Counted from the first letter of the stretch, positions 16,391-25,088 are shown. The stretch: 64,000 nt of DNA from Streptomyces daqingensis (GCF_014645895.1 NZ_BMMP01000011.1:1-64000); one strand, 5' to 3'. A program made the numbers and translations. The notes: generated from the letters alone by a model not told the origin.

Positions 16391-17137
16391 TCAGCCGGGC
16401 CGCTGCTCCTCCGCGTCGCCCGTCCCCGCGTCGTGGGCCAGGAGGGCGATCTGGACCCGGTTGTTGAGCCGCAGCTTGGTGAGGATGCGCGACACGTGCG
16501 TCTTCACCGTCGGCACGCTCATGTACAGCTCCGCCGCGATCTCCGCGTTCGACCTGCCCTTGCCGACGGCGACGGCGACCTCGCGCTCGCGGTCGCCGAG
16601 CGCGCCGAGCTGCCTGCGCGCCCAGATCGCCCGCTTGTCGCGGTCGTCGCCGCCGGACACCCGGGAGATCAGCTGCCGGGTGACCTCGGGCGACAGCACG
16701 GGCTCGCCCGCGGCGACCTTGCGCACGGCGTCCACGATCAGGGCGGGCGAGGTGTCCTTCAGCACGTAGCCGGCGGCGCCGGCCCGCAGGGCCCGTAGCA
16801 CGTGCGCGTCCGAGTGGAAGGTCGTCAGCGCGATCACCTCGGGCGGCGACCGGCGCCTGCGCAGCGCCTCCGTCGCCTCCAGACCGTCGACCACCGGCAT
16901 CCGGATGTCCATCAGCACGACGTCCGGCGCGTGCTCGTCGACGAGCGGCTGCACCTCGCTGCCGTCCGCCGCCTCGCCGACGACTTCGACGTCCGGCGCC
17001 CCGCCGAACATCAGCCGCAGTCCGGAGCGTACGAGGGGGTCGTCGTCGACCAGCAGCACGCGGACGACGGAGGGTGCGGCGGAAGCGTTCACCAATGCGG
17101 CCTCGGAATCCGTTCGTTCGGGCGGGACGGCACGCAT
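16391..17137 (-). CDS. NarL/LuxR-family response regulator
   Basis: This two-component output protein has a receiver domain at about 24-140, with acidic pocket DDD at 31-33 and phosphoacceptor D76 in DVVLMDIRMP. The switch residue T lies in VIALTTFHSD and the lysine in GYVLKDTSP. A LuxR helix-turn-helix occupies about 180-240 (LGDREREVAVAVGKGRSNAE, then LYMSVPTVKTHVSRILTKL). It is 248 aa with an ATG 4 nt after the kinase stop. A GTG at 17092 would drop 15 residues that lie outside the domain. It is the partner of the histidine kinase directly upstream. Targets are unknown. Confidence 0.93.
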   Translation of the reverse strand: MRAVPPERTDSEAALVNASAAPSVVRVLLVDDDPLVRSGLRLMFGGAPDVEVVGEAADGSEVQPLVDEHAPDVVLMDIRMPVVDGLEATEALRRRRSPPEVIALTTFHSDAHVLRALRAGAAGYVLKDTSPALIVDAVRKVAAGEPVLSPEVTRQLISRVSGGDDRDKRAIWARRQLGALGDREREVAVAVGKGRSNAEIAAELYMSVPTVKTHVSRILTKLRLNNRVQIALLAHDAGTGDAEEQRPG

Positions 17138-17141
17138 CCGC

Positions 17142-18488
17142 TCACAGGGCGGGGTCCGGTGCCGGCGCGGCCGCCTCCAGCGGGTCGCGTCCCGGCGCCC
17201 ACGGTAGCCAAGCCCGGACGCGGAAATCAGCGCCGAACCGGCCGTATTCCATCGTGCCCCCGGCGAGTTCCGCGCGCTCGGCGAGCCCGACGAGACCCTG
17301 GCCCGCGCCCGGGACTCCGGACACGACCGCTTCGGGGGCGAAGGCCCCCGGCTCCCCCGCGTCAGGTCCCGGCTGGCGGCGCGCGTCGGCCGGGGCGGGA
17401 TTGCGCACCAGGACGGTCAGCCCTTCCCCGGGTCCGCCGGAGACCGTCACGGTGACGGGCGAGCGCGGGGCGTGCTTACGGGCGTTGGTGAGCGCCTCCT
17501 GCACGATGCGGTAGGCGGTGCGCCCGACGGCGGCGGGCGGCGCGGCGGAGCCGCCGCGTCCGCCGCCGGCCGCGCCTCGGGAGCCGTCCGCGCCGTCCCG
17601 CCAGGAGGCGGTCTCCACCCGCAACGTGACGTCCGTGCCCGCCGCCCGCGACTCCTCTGCGAGCCGCCCCAGGTCACCGAGCTCCGGCTGCGGTCGCGCC
17701 GTCTCCGACGACGCCGTCCCGCGCAGCACCCCGATGACCTCCCGCAGGTCCTCCAGCGCCTCGTGGGCGCTCTCCCTGATCACTCCCGCCGTGCGCTGCA
17801 CCTCCTCGGCCGGCGCCTCCGGGTTGAACTGCAGCGCGCCCGCGTGGACGCTCAGCAGCGACAGGCGGTGGGCCAGCACGTCGTGCATCTCCCGTGCGAT
17901 GTCCTCCCGCGCCGTCCGCCGCGCCTCCTCGTGCGCACGCTCCGCGCGCTCCCGCAGGGACGCGACGAGCTGCCGCCGCGAGCGCACGAACAGCCCCCAG
18001 CCGATCGCCGCCGCCAGCAGCGCGAAGTACGTCATGCCGGAGACGGTCCGGGGGTCGTCCAGCGCGGGCCCGGAGGCGAGGAAGAACGGGACGGGCGCGA
18101 ACGCGACGCCGGCCACCAGACCCGTCGTGCGGAGCGGCCGTCCGGCGGCGACGGTGAAGACGGCGACGACCGTCGCCCCCGTGACGAAGTGTGAGAAGAC
18201 TCCCGCCACCAGCAGCACCACTGCGAGCTGCACGGGCCAGCGGCGCCGCACGAACAGCGAGGCGCAGGCGAGGGCGCCCACGGCCTGGTCGACGAAGAGC
18301 GCGTCCGGGGAGGGGCGTTCGCCCGCGAGGACCGCGTCAGCGGTCAGGACGGCGAAGCACGCCGCGAAGAGGAAGAGACCGATGTCGGCGATCCGGTCGC
18401 CTGCTGCACCTGCGGTACCTGCTGTACGGGACACGGTCCGGAATGTACGCGCGGTCCGCGCGGGACGGCAGGGCCGGGCGGCTTCCAT
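17142..18488 (-). CDS. NarL-type sensor histidine kinase
   Basis: This 448-aa membrane sensor has four to five hydrophobic segments between about 33 and 170. A HisKA_3 dimerisation domain follows, with phosphoacceptor H202 in REMHDVLAHRLSLL. The C-terminal HATPase has AYRIVQEALTNARKHAPRS and a G-box GAGQGLVGLAERAEL. A Gly/Ala-rich insert sits between the kinase subdomains. No extracellular sensor domain is visible, so the signal probably comes through the membrane segments. The ATG at 18488 lacks a clear Shine-Dalgarno. The gene is co-transcribed with the response regulator 4 nt downstream. Confidence 0.9.
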   Translation of the reverse strand: MEAARPCRPARTARTFRTVSRTAGTAGAAGDRIADIGLFLFAACFAVLTADAVLAGERPSPDALFVDQAVGALACASLFVRRRWPVQLAVVLLVAGVFSHFVTGATVVAVFTVAAGRPLRTTGLVAGVAFAPVPFFLASGPALDDPRTVSGMTYFALLAAAIGWGLFVRSRRQLVASLRERAERAHEEARRTAREDIAREMHDVLAHRLSLLSVHAGALQFNPEAPAEEVQRTAGVIRESAHEALEDLREVIGVLRGTASSETARPQPELGDLGRLAEESRAAGTDVTLRVETASWRDGADGSRGAAGGGRGGSAAPPAAVGRTAYRIVQEALTNARKHAPRSPVTVTVSGGPGEGLTVLVRNPAPADARRQPGPDAGEPGAFAPEAVVSGVPGAGQGLVGLAERAELAGGTMEYGRFGADFRVRAWLPWAPGRDPLEAAAPAPDPAL

Positions 18489-18566
18489 GGACCATCGGAC
18501 GACATCCCCTGCGGCTTCCGCTACTTCCGGCGTACCGGCCCGGGCAGCACCCGGGCGGACAAGCGT

Positions 18567-18599
18567 GAGAGGGCCCGCGGAACTACCGCGGACCCTCTC
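18567..18599 (-). terminator. Hairpin downstream of ahpD
   Basis: The arms GAGAGGGCCCGCGG and CCGCGGACCCTCTC pair with one mismatch around the loop AACTA. It lies 57 bp beyond the ahpD stop and ends the ahpCD operon. Confidence 0.75.
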
Positions 18600-18655
18600 C
18601 CCTACGGTTCCGGTGCTGCCCTGGGGCCACCCCGTACGTCCCGCGCCGCGGGCTC

Positions 18656-19189
18656 TCACGCGGCCAGTTGTGCCTCGGCCTCCAGCGTCGTGCCGACCGC
18701 CTGGACGACGGCAGCGATCTTGAACGCCTCCTGCACGGTCTCCCGGTCGACGCCCGCCTTGCGGAGCACCTGCTCGTGAGAGTCGAGGCACTGCCCGCAG
18801 GCGTTGATCGCGGAGACCGCGAAGGACCACAGTTCGAAGTCCGCCTTCTCCACGCCGGGGTTGCCGAGGACGTTCATCCGCAGACCCGCGCGGAGCGTGC
18901 CGTACTCGGGGTCCGAGATGAGGTGGCGCGTGCGGTAGAAGACGTTGTTCATCGCCATCACCGCGGCGGCGGACTTGGCCGCCTCGTACGCCTCGGGGCT
19001 CAGGTTCTCCTTCGCCTCCGGCTCCAGCGCCCGCAGGACGATGCCCGAACGCGACGCGATGGCGCAGGCCAGCACGGTGCCCCACAGCTGCTGCCGCGGG
19101 AGCTCCGAGTTGCCTATGACGGAGCTGAGGTTGAGCTTGAGGTCCTTCGCGTACCCCGGGAGGGCGGACTTCAGGTCGTCGAGAGCCAT
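18656..19189 (-). CDS. ahpD: Alkyl hydroperoxide reductase AhpD (carboxymuconolactone decarboxylase family)
   Basis: AhpD is the thiol adaptor that reduces AhpC in actinobacteria, in place of AhpF. The catalytic CXXC is C131-G-Q-C134 in NACGQCLDSHEQ, with the proton-relay E and H nearby. The length of 177 aa is standard. It starts 7 nt after the ahpC stop, so the two form an operon. It takes part in peroxide detoxification in the cytoplasm. Confidence 0.96.
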   Translation of the reverse strand: MALDDLKSALPGYAKDLKLNLSSVIGNSELPRQQLWGTVLACAIASRSGIVLRALEPEAKENLSPEAYEAAKSAAAVMAMNNVFYRTRHLISDPEYGTLRAGLRMNVLGNPGVEKADFELWSFAVSAINACGQCLDSHEQVLRKAGVDRETVQEAFKIAAVVQAVGTTLEAEAQLAA

Positions 19190-19196
19190 CGCCCGG

Positions 19197-19751
19197 TCAC
19201 TCCCCTGCCAGCAGCTCGACGGGGTCGAGGGTGTCCTCGCCCTTCGTCCAGTTGCACGGGCACAGCTCGTCGGTCTGCAGGGCGTCGAGGACCCGCAGGA
19301 CCTCCTTGGGATTGCGGCCCACGGAACCGGCGGTGACCATCGTGAACTGGATCTCGTTGTTCTGGTCCACGATGAAGACGGCGCGCTGCGCGAAGCCGTC
19401 CTCGCCCTGGACGCCGCAGTCCCGCATCAGCTCGTGCTTGGTGTCGGCGAGCATCGGGAACGGCAGGTCGCGGAGGTCCTCGTGGTCCTTGCGCCAGGCA
19501 TGGTGCACGAACTCCGAGTCGCCGGAGACGCCGAGGATCTGGGCGTCCCGGTCGGCGAACTCCTCCTCCAGCTTGCCGAAGGCGGCGATCTCGGTGGGGC
19601 AGACGAAGGTGAAGTCCTTGGGCCAGAAGAAGACCACCTTCCACTTGCCCTCGTGGGTCTTGTGGTTGATCTGGTCGAACTCCTCGCCCTTCTCCAGCGA
19701 GACACAAGCGGTCAGTTCGAACTCGGGGAACTTGTCACCGACGGTGAGCAA
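19197..19751 (-). CDS. ahpC: Peroxiredoxin AhpC
   Basis: This typical 2-Cys peroxiredoxin reduces alkyl hydroperoxides. The peroxidatic C51 lies in FTFVCPTEIAAFG and the resolving cysteine in ELCPCNW near residue 164. The length is 184 aa. The start is a TTG at 19751, six bases after a strong AAGGAG, and it begins LTVGDKFPEF as in homologues. The open frame reaches 19817, but that extension has no support. In S. coelicolor oxyR lies divergently next to ahpC. Here no LysR gene is present. Confidence 0.95.
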   Translation of the reverse strand: MLTVGDKFPEFELTACVSLEKGEEFDQINHKTHEGKWKVVFFWPKDFTFVCPTEIAAFGKLEEEFADRDAQILGVSGDSEFVHHAWRKDHEDLRDLPFPMLADTKHELMRDCGVQGEDGFAQRAVFIVDQNNEIQFTMVTAGSVGRNPKEVLRVLDALQTDELCPCNWTKGEDTLDPVELLAGE

Positions 19752-20391
19752 CGTGCACTCCTTGCGCGGAAGAATGCCCAACTTGCGCAGCATTCCTAGG
19801 GTCTTGTCGGAGCCCACAGTGCCACAGGGCGCGTTGATCGGAAAAATCGCGTCCAGCCCGCCCGTACGACACGCACACTCGGCTGACCAGGGGGAACGCG
19901 GCTCACCGCACTAGAAGGGCGACCCGGACGTGTGGTCTTTCCGACACCTTGCGCCCCAGACGTTTCACATGTCCCATACGCCCCCCGGACCCTTCTCCGA
20001 ATGCGCGCCGCGTGCCGAATACGCCCCTCGCGCAACTCTTTCGACGATGGGAGGACCGGAGCCGGTCGAACGGGGCGCGCCCGCGCGGGAGGCAGGCAGG
20101 CGCGGCACGTCACGAATTCGCGCCCCGCGAGGGGATCACGAACGCCCGCATCTCCTCGCCGATGTGCCGAACCGGCCGGCCGACGTACCTGTCATGGTCG
20201 TTCTGGGTTCGAAGGCCGACCAGAAGCCCTGTCCTCGCCTCCCGCTGACAGGGCCCCGGAGCGGTGGCGCACGGCAGCACGCCGCTGCCGGGGACGTCAT
20301 GGTCTTCCGGCAGCCACGCCTTCTTCGTCCCGCACGTCCCGCGAGCCCCGCTCCGGATGCGCGCCGACGCCGCGTGGAGCACGCTGGGCGT
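19752..20391. other. 640-bp gap upstream of ahpC
   Basis: It must hold the ahpC promoter. No LysR-type (OxyR) coding sequence or recognisable remnant was seen on either strand. The long open frames here are GC-driven and lack start signals. Confidence 0.5.
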
Positions 20392-20595
20392 ATGGCCGCG
20401 CCGATCGTCGTGCATCCCCCGAGCCCGTCCGGCGGGCGCCGCGTCACCGCCGACGGGCGGATCCTCGGCCTCGCCCACGACACCAGGGACCTGGCCGAGT
20501 TCCTGCGCCGTGCCGGCATGGACGTCGGCAGTGTCCGGCTCGACGACCCGGAGCTGATCGAGTGGCGCGGCGGCGGCCCCGAGGTCTGGCATTGA
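20392..20595 (+). CDS. Small conserved hypothetical protein (67 aa)
   Basis: This small soluble protein contains GGRRVTADGRILGLAHDTRD, then LAEFLRRAGMDVGSVRLDDPELIEWRGGG. It looks like one compact alpha/beta domain. I do not recognise a characterised family, though similar short proteins seem common in Streptomyces. The ATG at 20392 lacks a Shine-Dalgarno. A CACGCT hexamer six bases upstream could be a weak leaderless-type -10. It lies 140 bp ahead of the ANTAR gene, possibly in one transcript. Confidence 0.6.
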   Translation: MAAPIVVHPPSPSGGRRVTADGRILGLAHDTRDLAEFLRRAGMDVGSVRLDDPELIEWRGGGPEVWH

Positions 20596-20703
20596 GCAGG
20601 CGGGGCCCCGGAGCGCGGGGCTCGGGTTCGCGCGGGTCCCGCGCGCCGGGTTCCGGCGGCGGGGACGGGGCCGCGCCCTCCCCCGCAGTGGGGCCTCACC
20701 GTG

Positions 20704-20727
20704 CCCCTCCGCCGCTACGCGGAGGGG
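20704..20727 (+). promoter_or_regulatory. Shine-Dalgarno-sequestering hairpin before the ANTAR gene
   Basis: CCCCTCCGC pairs perfectly with GCGGAGGGG around the 6-nt loop CGCTAC. The right arm contains the GGAGGGG ribosome site of the GTG at 20736. When folded it would hide the site. It could also act as a terminator for the small gene upstream. Confidence 0.6.
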
Positions 20728-20735
20728 ACCTCGCT

Positions 20736-21092
20736 GTGAACCACCCGGCCGCACCGGCCGAGACGGCCGAGACAGCCGAGACGGGTCACGCACGAGAGCG
20801 GCCGGATCCGCGGGATCCGCGAAATCCGAAGGATCCGCGGACCGAGCTGGAGCAGCTGCGCAGGGCCATGGAGACCCGCCCCGTCATCGACCGCGCCCAC
20901 GGCGTGCTGATGGCCACCTACGGATGCACGCCGGACGAGGCGTGGCAGGTGCTGAAGTCGGCCTCCCAGGAGACCAACATGAAGCTGCGCGCCGTCGCCG
21001 GGGAGATCACGGACACGACCCAGGGCCGGGCGCTCTCCCGCGCCGTGCGGAAGGCGGTCTGGGCCGCGCTCGCGACGCTCGGGAAACGCTGA
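20736..21092 (+). CDS. ANTAR domain-containing protein
   Basis: This 118-aa protein has a charged N-terminus of about 45 residues (repeats of DPR/NPK and AETAE). It then has an ANTAR domain: RAMETRPVIDRAHGVLMATY, CTPDEAWQVLKSASQETNMK and LRAVAGEITD. ANTAR domains bind RNA hairpins and usually prevent transcription termination. No receiver or GAF domain is attached, so the signal input is unknown. The GTG start follows GGAGGGG by eight bases, and that site lies in a perfect hairpin. Confidence 0.85.
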   Translation: MNHPAAPAETAETAETGHARERPDPRDPRNPKDPRTELEQLRRAMETRPVIDRAHGVLMATYGCTPDEAWQVLKSASQETNMKLRAVAGEITDTTQGRALSRAVRKAVWAALATLGKR

Positions 21093-21139
21093 ACCGGCCG
21101 CGGGGCACAGGGCCGGGCACCGACCGGTCAAGTGGCAGG

Positions 21140-22363
21140 TCAGGTCCGGCAGGCCGGGGCGCCTTCCACGGCCTGCCGGAGGACGTCGCAGGTGTGCTGG
21201 ATCTCGTCCATCAGCCGTGTCGCCTCCCCGATGAGGATCCCGTACGGCTCGGAGGGATCGGCCAGTGGCAGCGAGCTCTCACTGGCGAAGTCCGCGAGCT
21301 TGTCGTGGCTTTCCCGCGCCTCCTCCGCGAAGTTGCACAACTCCTCGGACTGCTGCGGCAGTTCCTCTTCATGGAGCTGGCTGAAGAGCTCCGTGATGCG
21401 TGCGAGGGAGGCGATGAAGTCCCCGTAGCGGGTGAGGAACTCGCGGTGCTCGGAGCTGTCCTCGCCGTCGTGCCACTGGTCGAAGCTGCGCGTCATCGAC
21501 GCCACCTGGTAGGTCACGCGCTCCAGCGCGTCGACGAGGGCCTGGTAGCCGGTGAAGGAGGCCCGGCCGTGGTGCCTCTGCAGCCGGCGGCGGGGGTTGT
21601 AGTACGTGCTCTCCCAGGCCGTCCGCACAGAGGACTGCGCCTGTTCCGTCAGCGGGCCCAGATTCGTCGCACGGTGGCGCCAGTGCTTCGTGCGCTCCTC
21701 GTCCAAGTCGCCCTCGCGGAGGGCGGGATGGATGTCGCCGAACAGGTCGCTCAGCGTCTTCCCCAGCGTCTGGATGCCGCTCTCCGCGCTGCGGTACCGC
21801 ATAGGCGGCAGCAGCAGGACGTTGACGAGCACGCCGACACCGCAACCGATCAGCACGAGCAGGACGATCTGCCCGAGTTGCATGAAGCCCTGCCCCGTGC
21901 TGGTGGCGGAGATGTAGGTGGAGAAGGAGAAGAAGGCCGCCGTGGCGACGTTGGAGCCCTGCGAGCCGAGCGGCCGCCACCTGCCGATCGCGAGCGCGGC
22001 CAGCGCCATCAGCACGAACGTCAGCATGTCGGGGCCGCCGAGGAGGCCGAAGGCCCCCTGGAGCAGCACGCCCAGCGCCACGGCGCCGACATAACGGAGT
22101 GAGTGCAGCAGCGACTGGTAGACGGTGACCTGCATGATCAGGACGGCGGAGAAGGGGGCGAACGCCGGACTCTGCGCATGCATGACGTCGTTGGCGAGGT
22201 ACCAGGAGAGGGTGGCGGCCAGCGCGCTCTTGACGATGGTGATCAGCGCGTCACGTTCGTGACCGCCCGCTCCCCCTCGTGCTCTGCGGAACCACTGCCG
22301 TGTCCTGGCGACCCTCCCCTGATCCGCGGGCTCCTCCCGCTGCGGCGCCGCTTCCTCGGACAC
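21140..22363 (-). CDS. FUSC/aromatic acid exporter family membrane protein
   Basis: This 407-aa protein has about six N-terminal hydrophobic segments (about 40-185), including AVLIMQVTVYQSLLHSLRYVGA and IVLLVLIGCGVGVLVNVLLL. A long acidic helical cytoplasmic part follows. This matches the ArAE_1/FUSC half-size exporters. The substrate is unknown, perhaps aromatic acids. The GTG start follows GGGGAGG. A sequence matching the published SigB promoter pattern lies 55 bp upstream, and the sigma gene itself is the next gene, so stress control is likely. Confidence 0.85.
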   Translation of the reverse strand: MSEEAAPQREEPADQGRVARTRQWFRRARGGAGGHERDALITIVKSALAATLSWYLANDVMHAQSPAFAPFSAVLIMQVTVYQSLLHSLRYVGAVALGVLLQGAFGLLGGPDMLTFVLMALAALAIGRWRPLGSQGSNVATAAFFSFSTYISATSTGQGFMQLGQIVLLVLIGCGVGVLVNVLLLPPMRYRSAESGIQTLGKTLSDLFGDIHPALREGDLDEERTKHWRHRATNLGPLTEQAQSSVRTAWESTYYNPRRRLQRHHGRASFTGYQALVDALERVTYQVASMTRSFDQWHDGEDSSEHREFLTRYGDFIASLARITELFSQLHEEELPQQSEELCNFAEEARESHDKLADFASESSLPLADPSEPYGILIGEATRLMDEIQHTCDVLRQAVEGAPACRT

Positions 22364-22417
22364 GTATGCCTCCCCTGGACCATGAGATGTGATGTGGATG
22401 TGGCCGGACGGTCTCTT

Positions 22418-22442
22418 GTACCCGTCACAGGGCGAACGAAGC
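22418..22442 (-). promoter_or_regulatory. SigB-type promoter of the exporter gene
   Basis: Read on the minus strand, GCTT is followed by 15 bases and GGGTAC. This fits the S. coelicolor SigB consensus GNNT-N14-16-GGGTAC/T exactly. The predicted transcript would have a leader of about 48 nt before the GTG at 22363. Confidence 0.6.
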
Positions 22443-22609
22443 CGGGACGGGACTCGCCGCGCGCAGTGCTCCTCGTCACGGTGGCCCGCGCCGGCCGCGC
22501 CGCTCCGGTGACCGCCGTCAGCAGGCCGGGAGGCGCTGGGCAGGCGCCGTCCGAGGTTCCTCCGTGAATCGTGAACCGTGCACGGAGGAACCCCGGGCGG
22601 TGCGGTGCC

Positions 22610-23437
22610 TCAGGCGGCGGCGAGCTCGCGCTCGGCTGCGCGGTCCGCTTCCGCTTCGCGGCGGAGCTTCTCGCACGTGCCGGAGATCAGCCGCGAGACG
22701 TGCATCTGGGAGCAGCCGAGCTCCCGGGCGATCTGCGACTGCGTCTGGCCGCGGAAGAAACGCAGGAAGAGGATCCGGCGCTCGCGCTCGGGGAGGCGGC
22801 GCAGCAGCGGCTTCGCCGTCTCGCGCCAGTCGGTCAGTTCGAATCCGGGCTCCGTGCGGCCCATCCCGTCGAGCATGGCGAAGCCGTCGCTGTCGTCGCC
22901 GCCCACGGGCGCGTCCAGGGACAGGGACTTGTAGCTTCCGAGCGCCTCCAGGCCGAGCTGCACGTCCTCCTCGCTGAGCCCGCTGTGCTCGGCGACCTGT
23001 GCGATCGTCGGCTGCCGCGCCTCCACGCCGGTGCTCAGGTCGCGGATGCTGCTGCGGACCCGGTTGCGCAGGTCCTGGACGCGGCGGGGGACGTGCACGT
23101 CCCAGGTGTGGTCCCGGAAGTGGCGCTTCAGCTCACCCATGATGGTGGGGATCGCGAAGCTTTCGAACGCCACGCCCCTGGACGGGTCGTACCGGTCCAC
23201 CACCTTGAACAGGCCGAGCGCGGCGACCTGCTCCAGGTCCTCCAGCGGCTCGCCCCGGTTGCGGAACTTGGCGGCCAGGCGGTGTGCCATGGGCAGCCAG
23301 GCGGCCACCAGCCTCTCCCGGAGAACGTCGGCTTCGGGCCCATTCGGCAGGGCAGCCAGCCTCTCGAAGTCGGCAGCCGTGTCGGGGGCGTCGTCGTGCG
23401 GGTGACGGGACTGCGAGCGGAGCGTCGCGACGGTCAT
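22610..23437 (-). CDS. SigB/SigF/SigG-family RNA polymerase sigma factor
   Basis: This 275-aa group 3 sigma factor has region 2 (ERLVAAWLPMAHRLAAKFRN, then VAALGLFKVVDRYDPSRGVA and ESFAIPTIMGELKRHFRD). It has region 3 (HVPRRVQDLRNRVRSSIRDL) and region 4 with a helix-turn-helix (SQIARELGCSQMHVSRLISG). Streptomyces has about nine paralogues, so I do not assign a letter. The ATG at 23437 follows GGGAGGGAAG. No anti-sigma (RsbW) or anti-anti-sigma gene is adjacent, so control must be exerted from elsewhere or by the SpoIIE phosphatases in this window. Neighbouring genes have matching promoters. Confidence 0.92.
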   Translation of the reverse strand: MTVATLRSQSRHPHDDAPDTAADFERLAALPNGPEADVLRERLVAAWLPMAHRLAAKFRNRGEPLEDLEQVAALGLFKVVDRYDPSRGVAFESFAIPTIMGELKRHFRDHTWDVHVPRRVQDLRNRVRSSIRDLSTGVEARQPTIAQVAEHSGLSEEDVQLGLEALGSYKSLSLDAPVGGDDSDGFAMLDGMGRTEPGFELTDWRETAKPLLRRLPERERRILFLRFFRGQTQSQIARELGCSQMHVSRLISGTCEKLRREAEADRAAERELAAA

Positions 23438-23836
23438 GATGATGCTTCCCTCCCTGGGTACTGCGAGCTCGTTCCGCGGGAGGACAGACCACACCGGCGG
23501 AGAATCCCAGATCAGGGATGTCGTCTCCCGCGGATGTGCCTGCTGTCCGAAGCACTGGGCGTCCGTTTGTCCATGGCCCCGGCACGCAAACATGCCGATT
23601 TTCGCCGGCTGTTTCGTGCCGGTTCCCCACCGGATGACCCGTGCCGGACTCGCGCCGGCCCGTACCGGTTCCCACCTGCTGACTCGCCCCCTGGACGCGG
23701 CCCGGCGCACGCCGGGAAGCCTTCGCCTCCGCCCGCAGAACGCCCGCAGAACGGCCGTGCCGCTCCGGTGTCGCTCGGGCCTCACTCAGGCGTTCGGTCC
23801 GATGTCAGTCCGCTGCCACTCCGCCGTCGCCCGCCG
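23438..23836. other. 399-bp gap upstream of the sigma factor
   Basis: The gap should carry the sigma-factor promoter. I found no GNNT-N14-16-GGGTAC/T match on the minus strand, so autoregulation by the same sigma is not supported here. The rest shows nothing recognisable. Confidence 0.4.
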
Positions 23837-24334
23837 TCAGTCCGGCGCGGCCGGTACCTGCGGGGCGACTTCGCGCGCCCGCGTCCTGATCCAGGCGAGC
23901 TGCGTGCGGATCTCCTCGTCCAGGCCGGTGACCTCGTCGAGGAGTTCGCGGTCCCGTACGGCTCGCGCGGCCTGCTTCAGCAGCGCCAGATGGACGGCGG
24001 CGGGCTGGGCCTTGAGATGCAGATCCCTCAAGTCCCGCAGCAGGAGCAGCTCTTGGGGCGGACGGCTGCCGACGAGCGCGGCGAGCCCCTGCTGGAGCGA
24101 GTCGGCCGCCGCGGCCAGGGCGCCGGAGTCGCCGCGGTCCGGGAGCTCCTCGTCGTAGCGTCCGGCGAGCCGACGGACCCGTCCGGCGCACCGGTCGCAC
24201 CGCTGGGCGAGAGTCCGGCACAGGCGGCGGGTCCGCTCGTCGGTCTCCTGGCGTCCGGCGACCCTGCGGAAGGCGAGGGCGAGGTCTGCTTCGGCGTCGT
24301 GGAGGCCGGCCAGGATCATGACGATCTTGTCCAC
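23837..24334 (-). CDS. Helical hypothetical protein (165 aa)
   Basis: The protein is nearly all helical, with long amphipathic stretches (DLALAFRRVAGRQETDERTR, SLQQGLAALVGSRPPQELLL, VHLALLKQAARAVRDRELLD). The pattern suggests a four-helix bundle. No metal-binding motif is clear, so I do not assign a function. The GTG start has GGGAGGTG eight bases upstream. It lies 399 bp upstream of the sigma factor on the same strand. Confidence 0.75.
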   Translation of the reverse strand: MDKIVMILAGLHDAEADLALAFRRVAGRQETDERTRRLCRTLAQRCDRCAGRVRRLAGRYDEELPDRGDSGALAAAADSLQQGLAALVGSRPPQELLLLRDLRDLHLKAQPAAVHLALLKQAARAVRDRELLDEVTGLDEEIRTQLAWIRTRAREVAPQVPAAPD

Positions 24335-24497
24335 CGCCGCTCACCTCCCACCGTCGCGCCGGACGCCCGGTCTCGCCCCGGCTTCACCGCCGAGGCCGGC
24401 AACCCCGGTCGCAGCGCGGGTGTTCAAGCCGGTTCCCCGGCCGCGGGAGGACAAACGCCCGCCGTTACGGAGGCCCGCCGTTACGGACGCGGGGCGG

Positions 24498-24929
24498 TTA
24501 CGCGGCGAGCCGGGCGCCGACCGCCAGGGTGCTGCCGGACGCGAGCGCCTCCACCACCGAGGCACCCTGGACCTCCCCGCCGTCGCCGCACTGGAAGACG
24601 AGGAGGGCGCTGCCCGACGCGCGGACCATCTCGCACCACTCGGGCGGCGTGGTGACGGTGCCGGTGATGTGGGTGACGCCCCTGAAGTCGACCTCGTAGG
24701 TGCCCTCGGGGAGAAGGCGGACCGTCCAGTCGGGGTGGGGGACCATCTGGAACCTGCTGAAGTCCCTCAGCGGTTCGAAGCCCGCCTGAATCAGCTCCTG
24801 CTCGATGGGGGTCGGTGCTCCCCCGGCCCGGAAGGACGTGTACCGGGGACGCATCCCGACGACGGGGAGGGGCGTCCGGCCCAGCTTCAGCGCTATGGCC
24901 TTGGCTCTGAACTCGAGGTCTACTTCCAT
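24498..24929 (-). CDS. Hypothetical protein (143 aa)
   Basis: This soluble alpha/beta protein starts MEVDLEFRAKAIALKLGRTP and contains beta-rich segments such as YEVDFRGVTHITGTVTTPPE. No family is recognised. It has no Shine-Dalgarno, but a TAACCT hexamer lies exactly 6 nt before the ATG, so the mRNA is probably leaderless. A CCCTTGG-type repeat separates it from the divergent gene at 25121. Confidence 0.7.
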   Translation of the reverse strand: MEVDLEFRAKAIALKLGRTPLPVVGMRPRYTSFRAGGAPTPIEQELIQAGFEPLRDFSRFQMVPHPDWTVRLLPEGTYEVDFRGVTHITGTVTTPPEWCEMVRASGSALLVFQCGDGGEVQGASVVEALASGSTLAVGARLAA

Positions 24930-24970
24930 GGCGTGAGGTTAATCCAGGCGCGCGGCGCACGGGCCAGGCC

Positions 24971-25088
24971 CTTGTCGCTTCGTCCCTCGACCCTTTGTCT
25001 CTTGGCCCTTTGTCTCTTGGCCCTCTGCCCTTTGCTTCCTGGCCCTTGACCCATGCCCCTTGGCCTTCGTCCCTTGGCCTTCGACGAC
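24971..25088. repeat. Degenerate 7/8-bp tandem repeat array (CCCTTGG-like)
   Basis: About sixteen 7- or 8-bp units resemble CCCTTGG, CCCTTTG or CCTTCGT. A 15-bp dimer CCCTTTGTCTCTTGG is repeated perfectly at 24991 and 25006. It lies between two divergent genes of unknown function and is strongly pyrimidine-biased on the plus strand. Confidence 0.8.
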
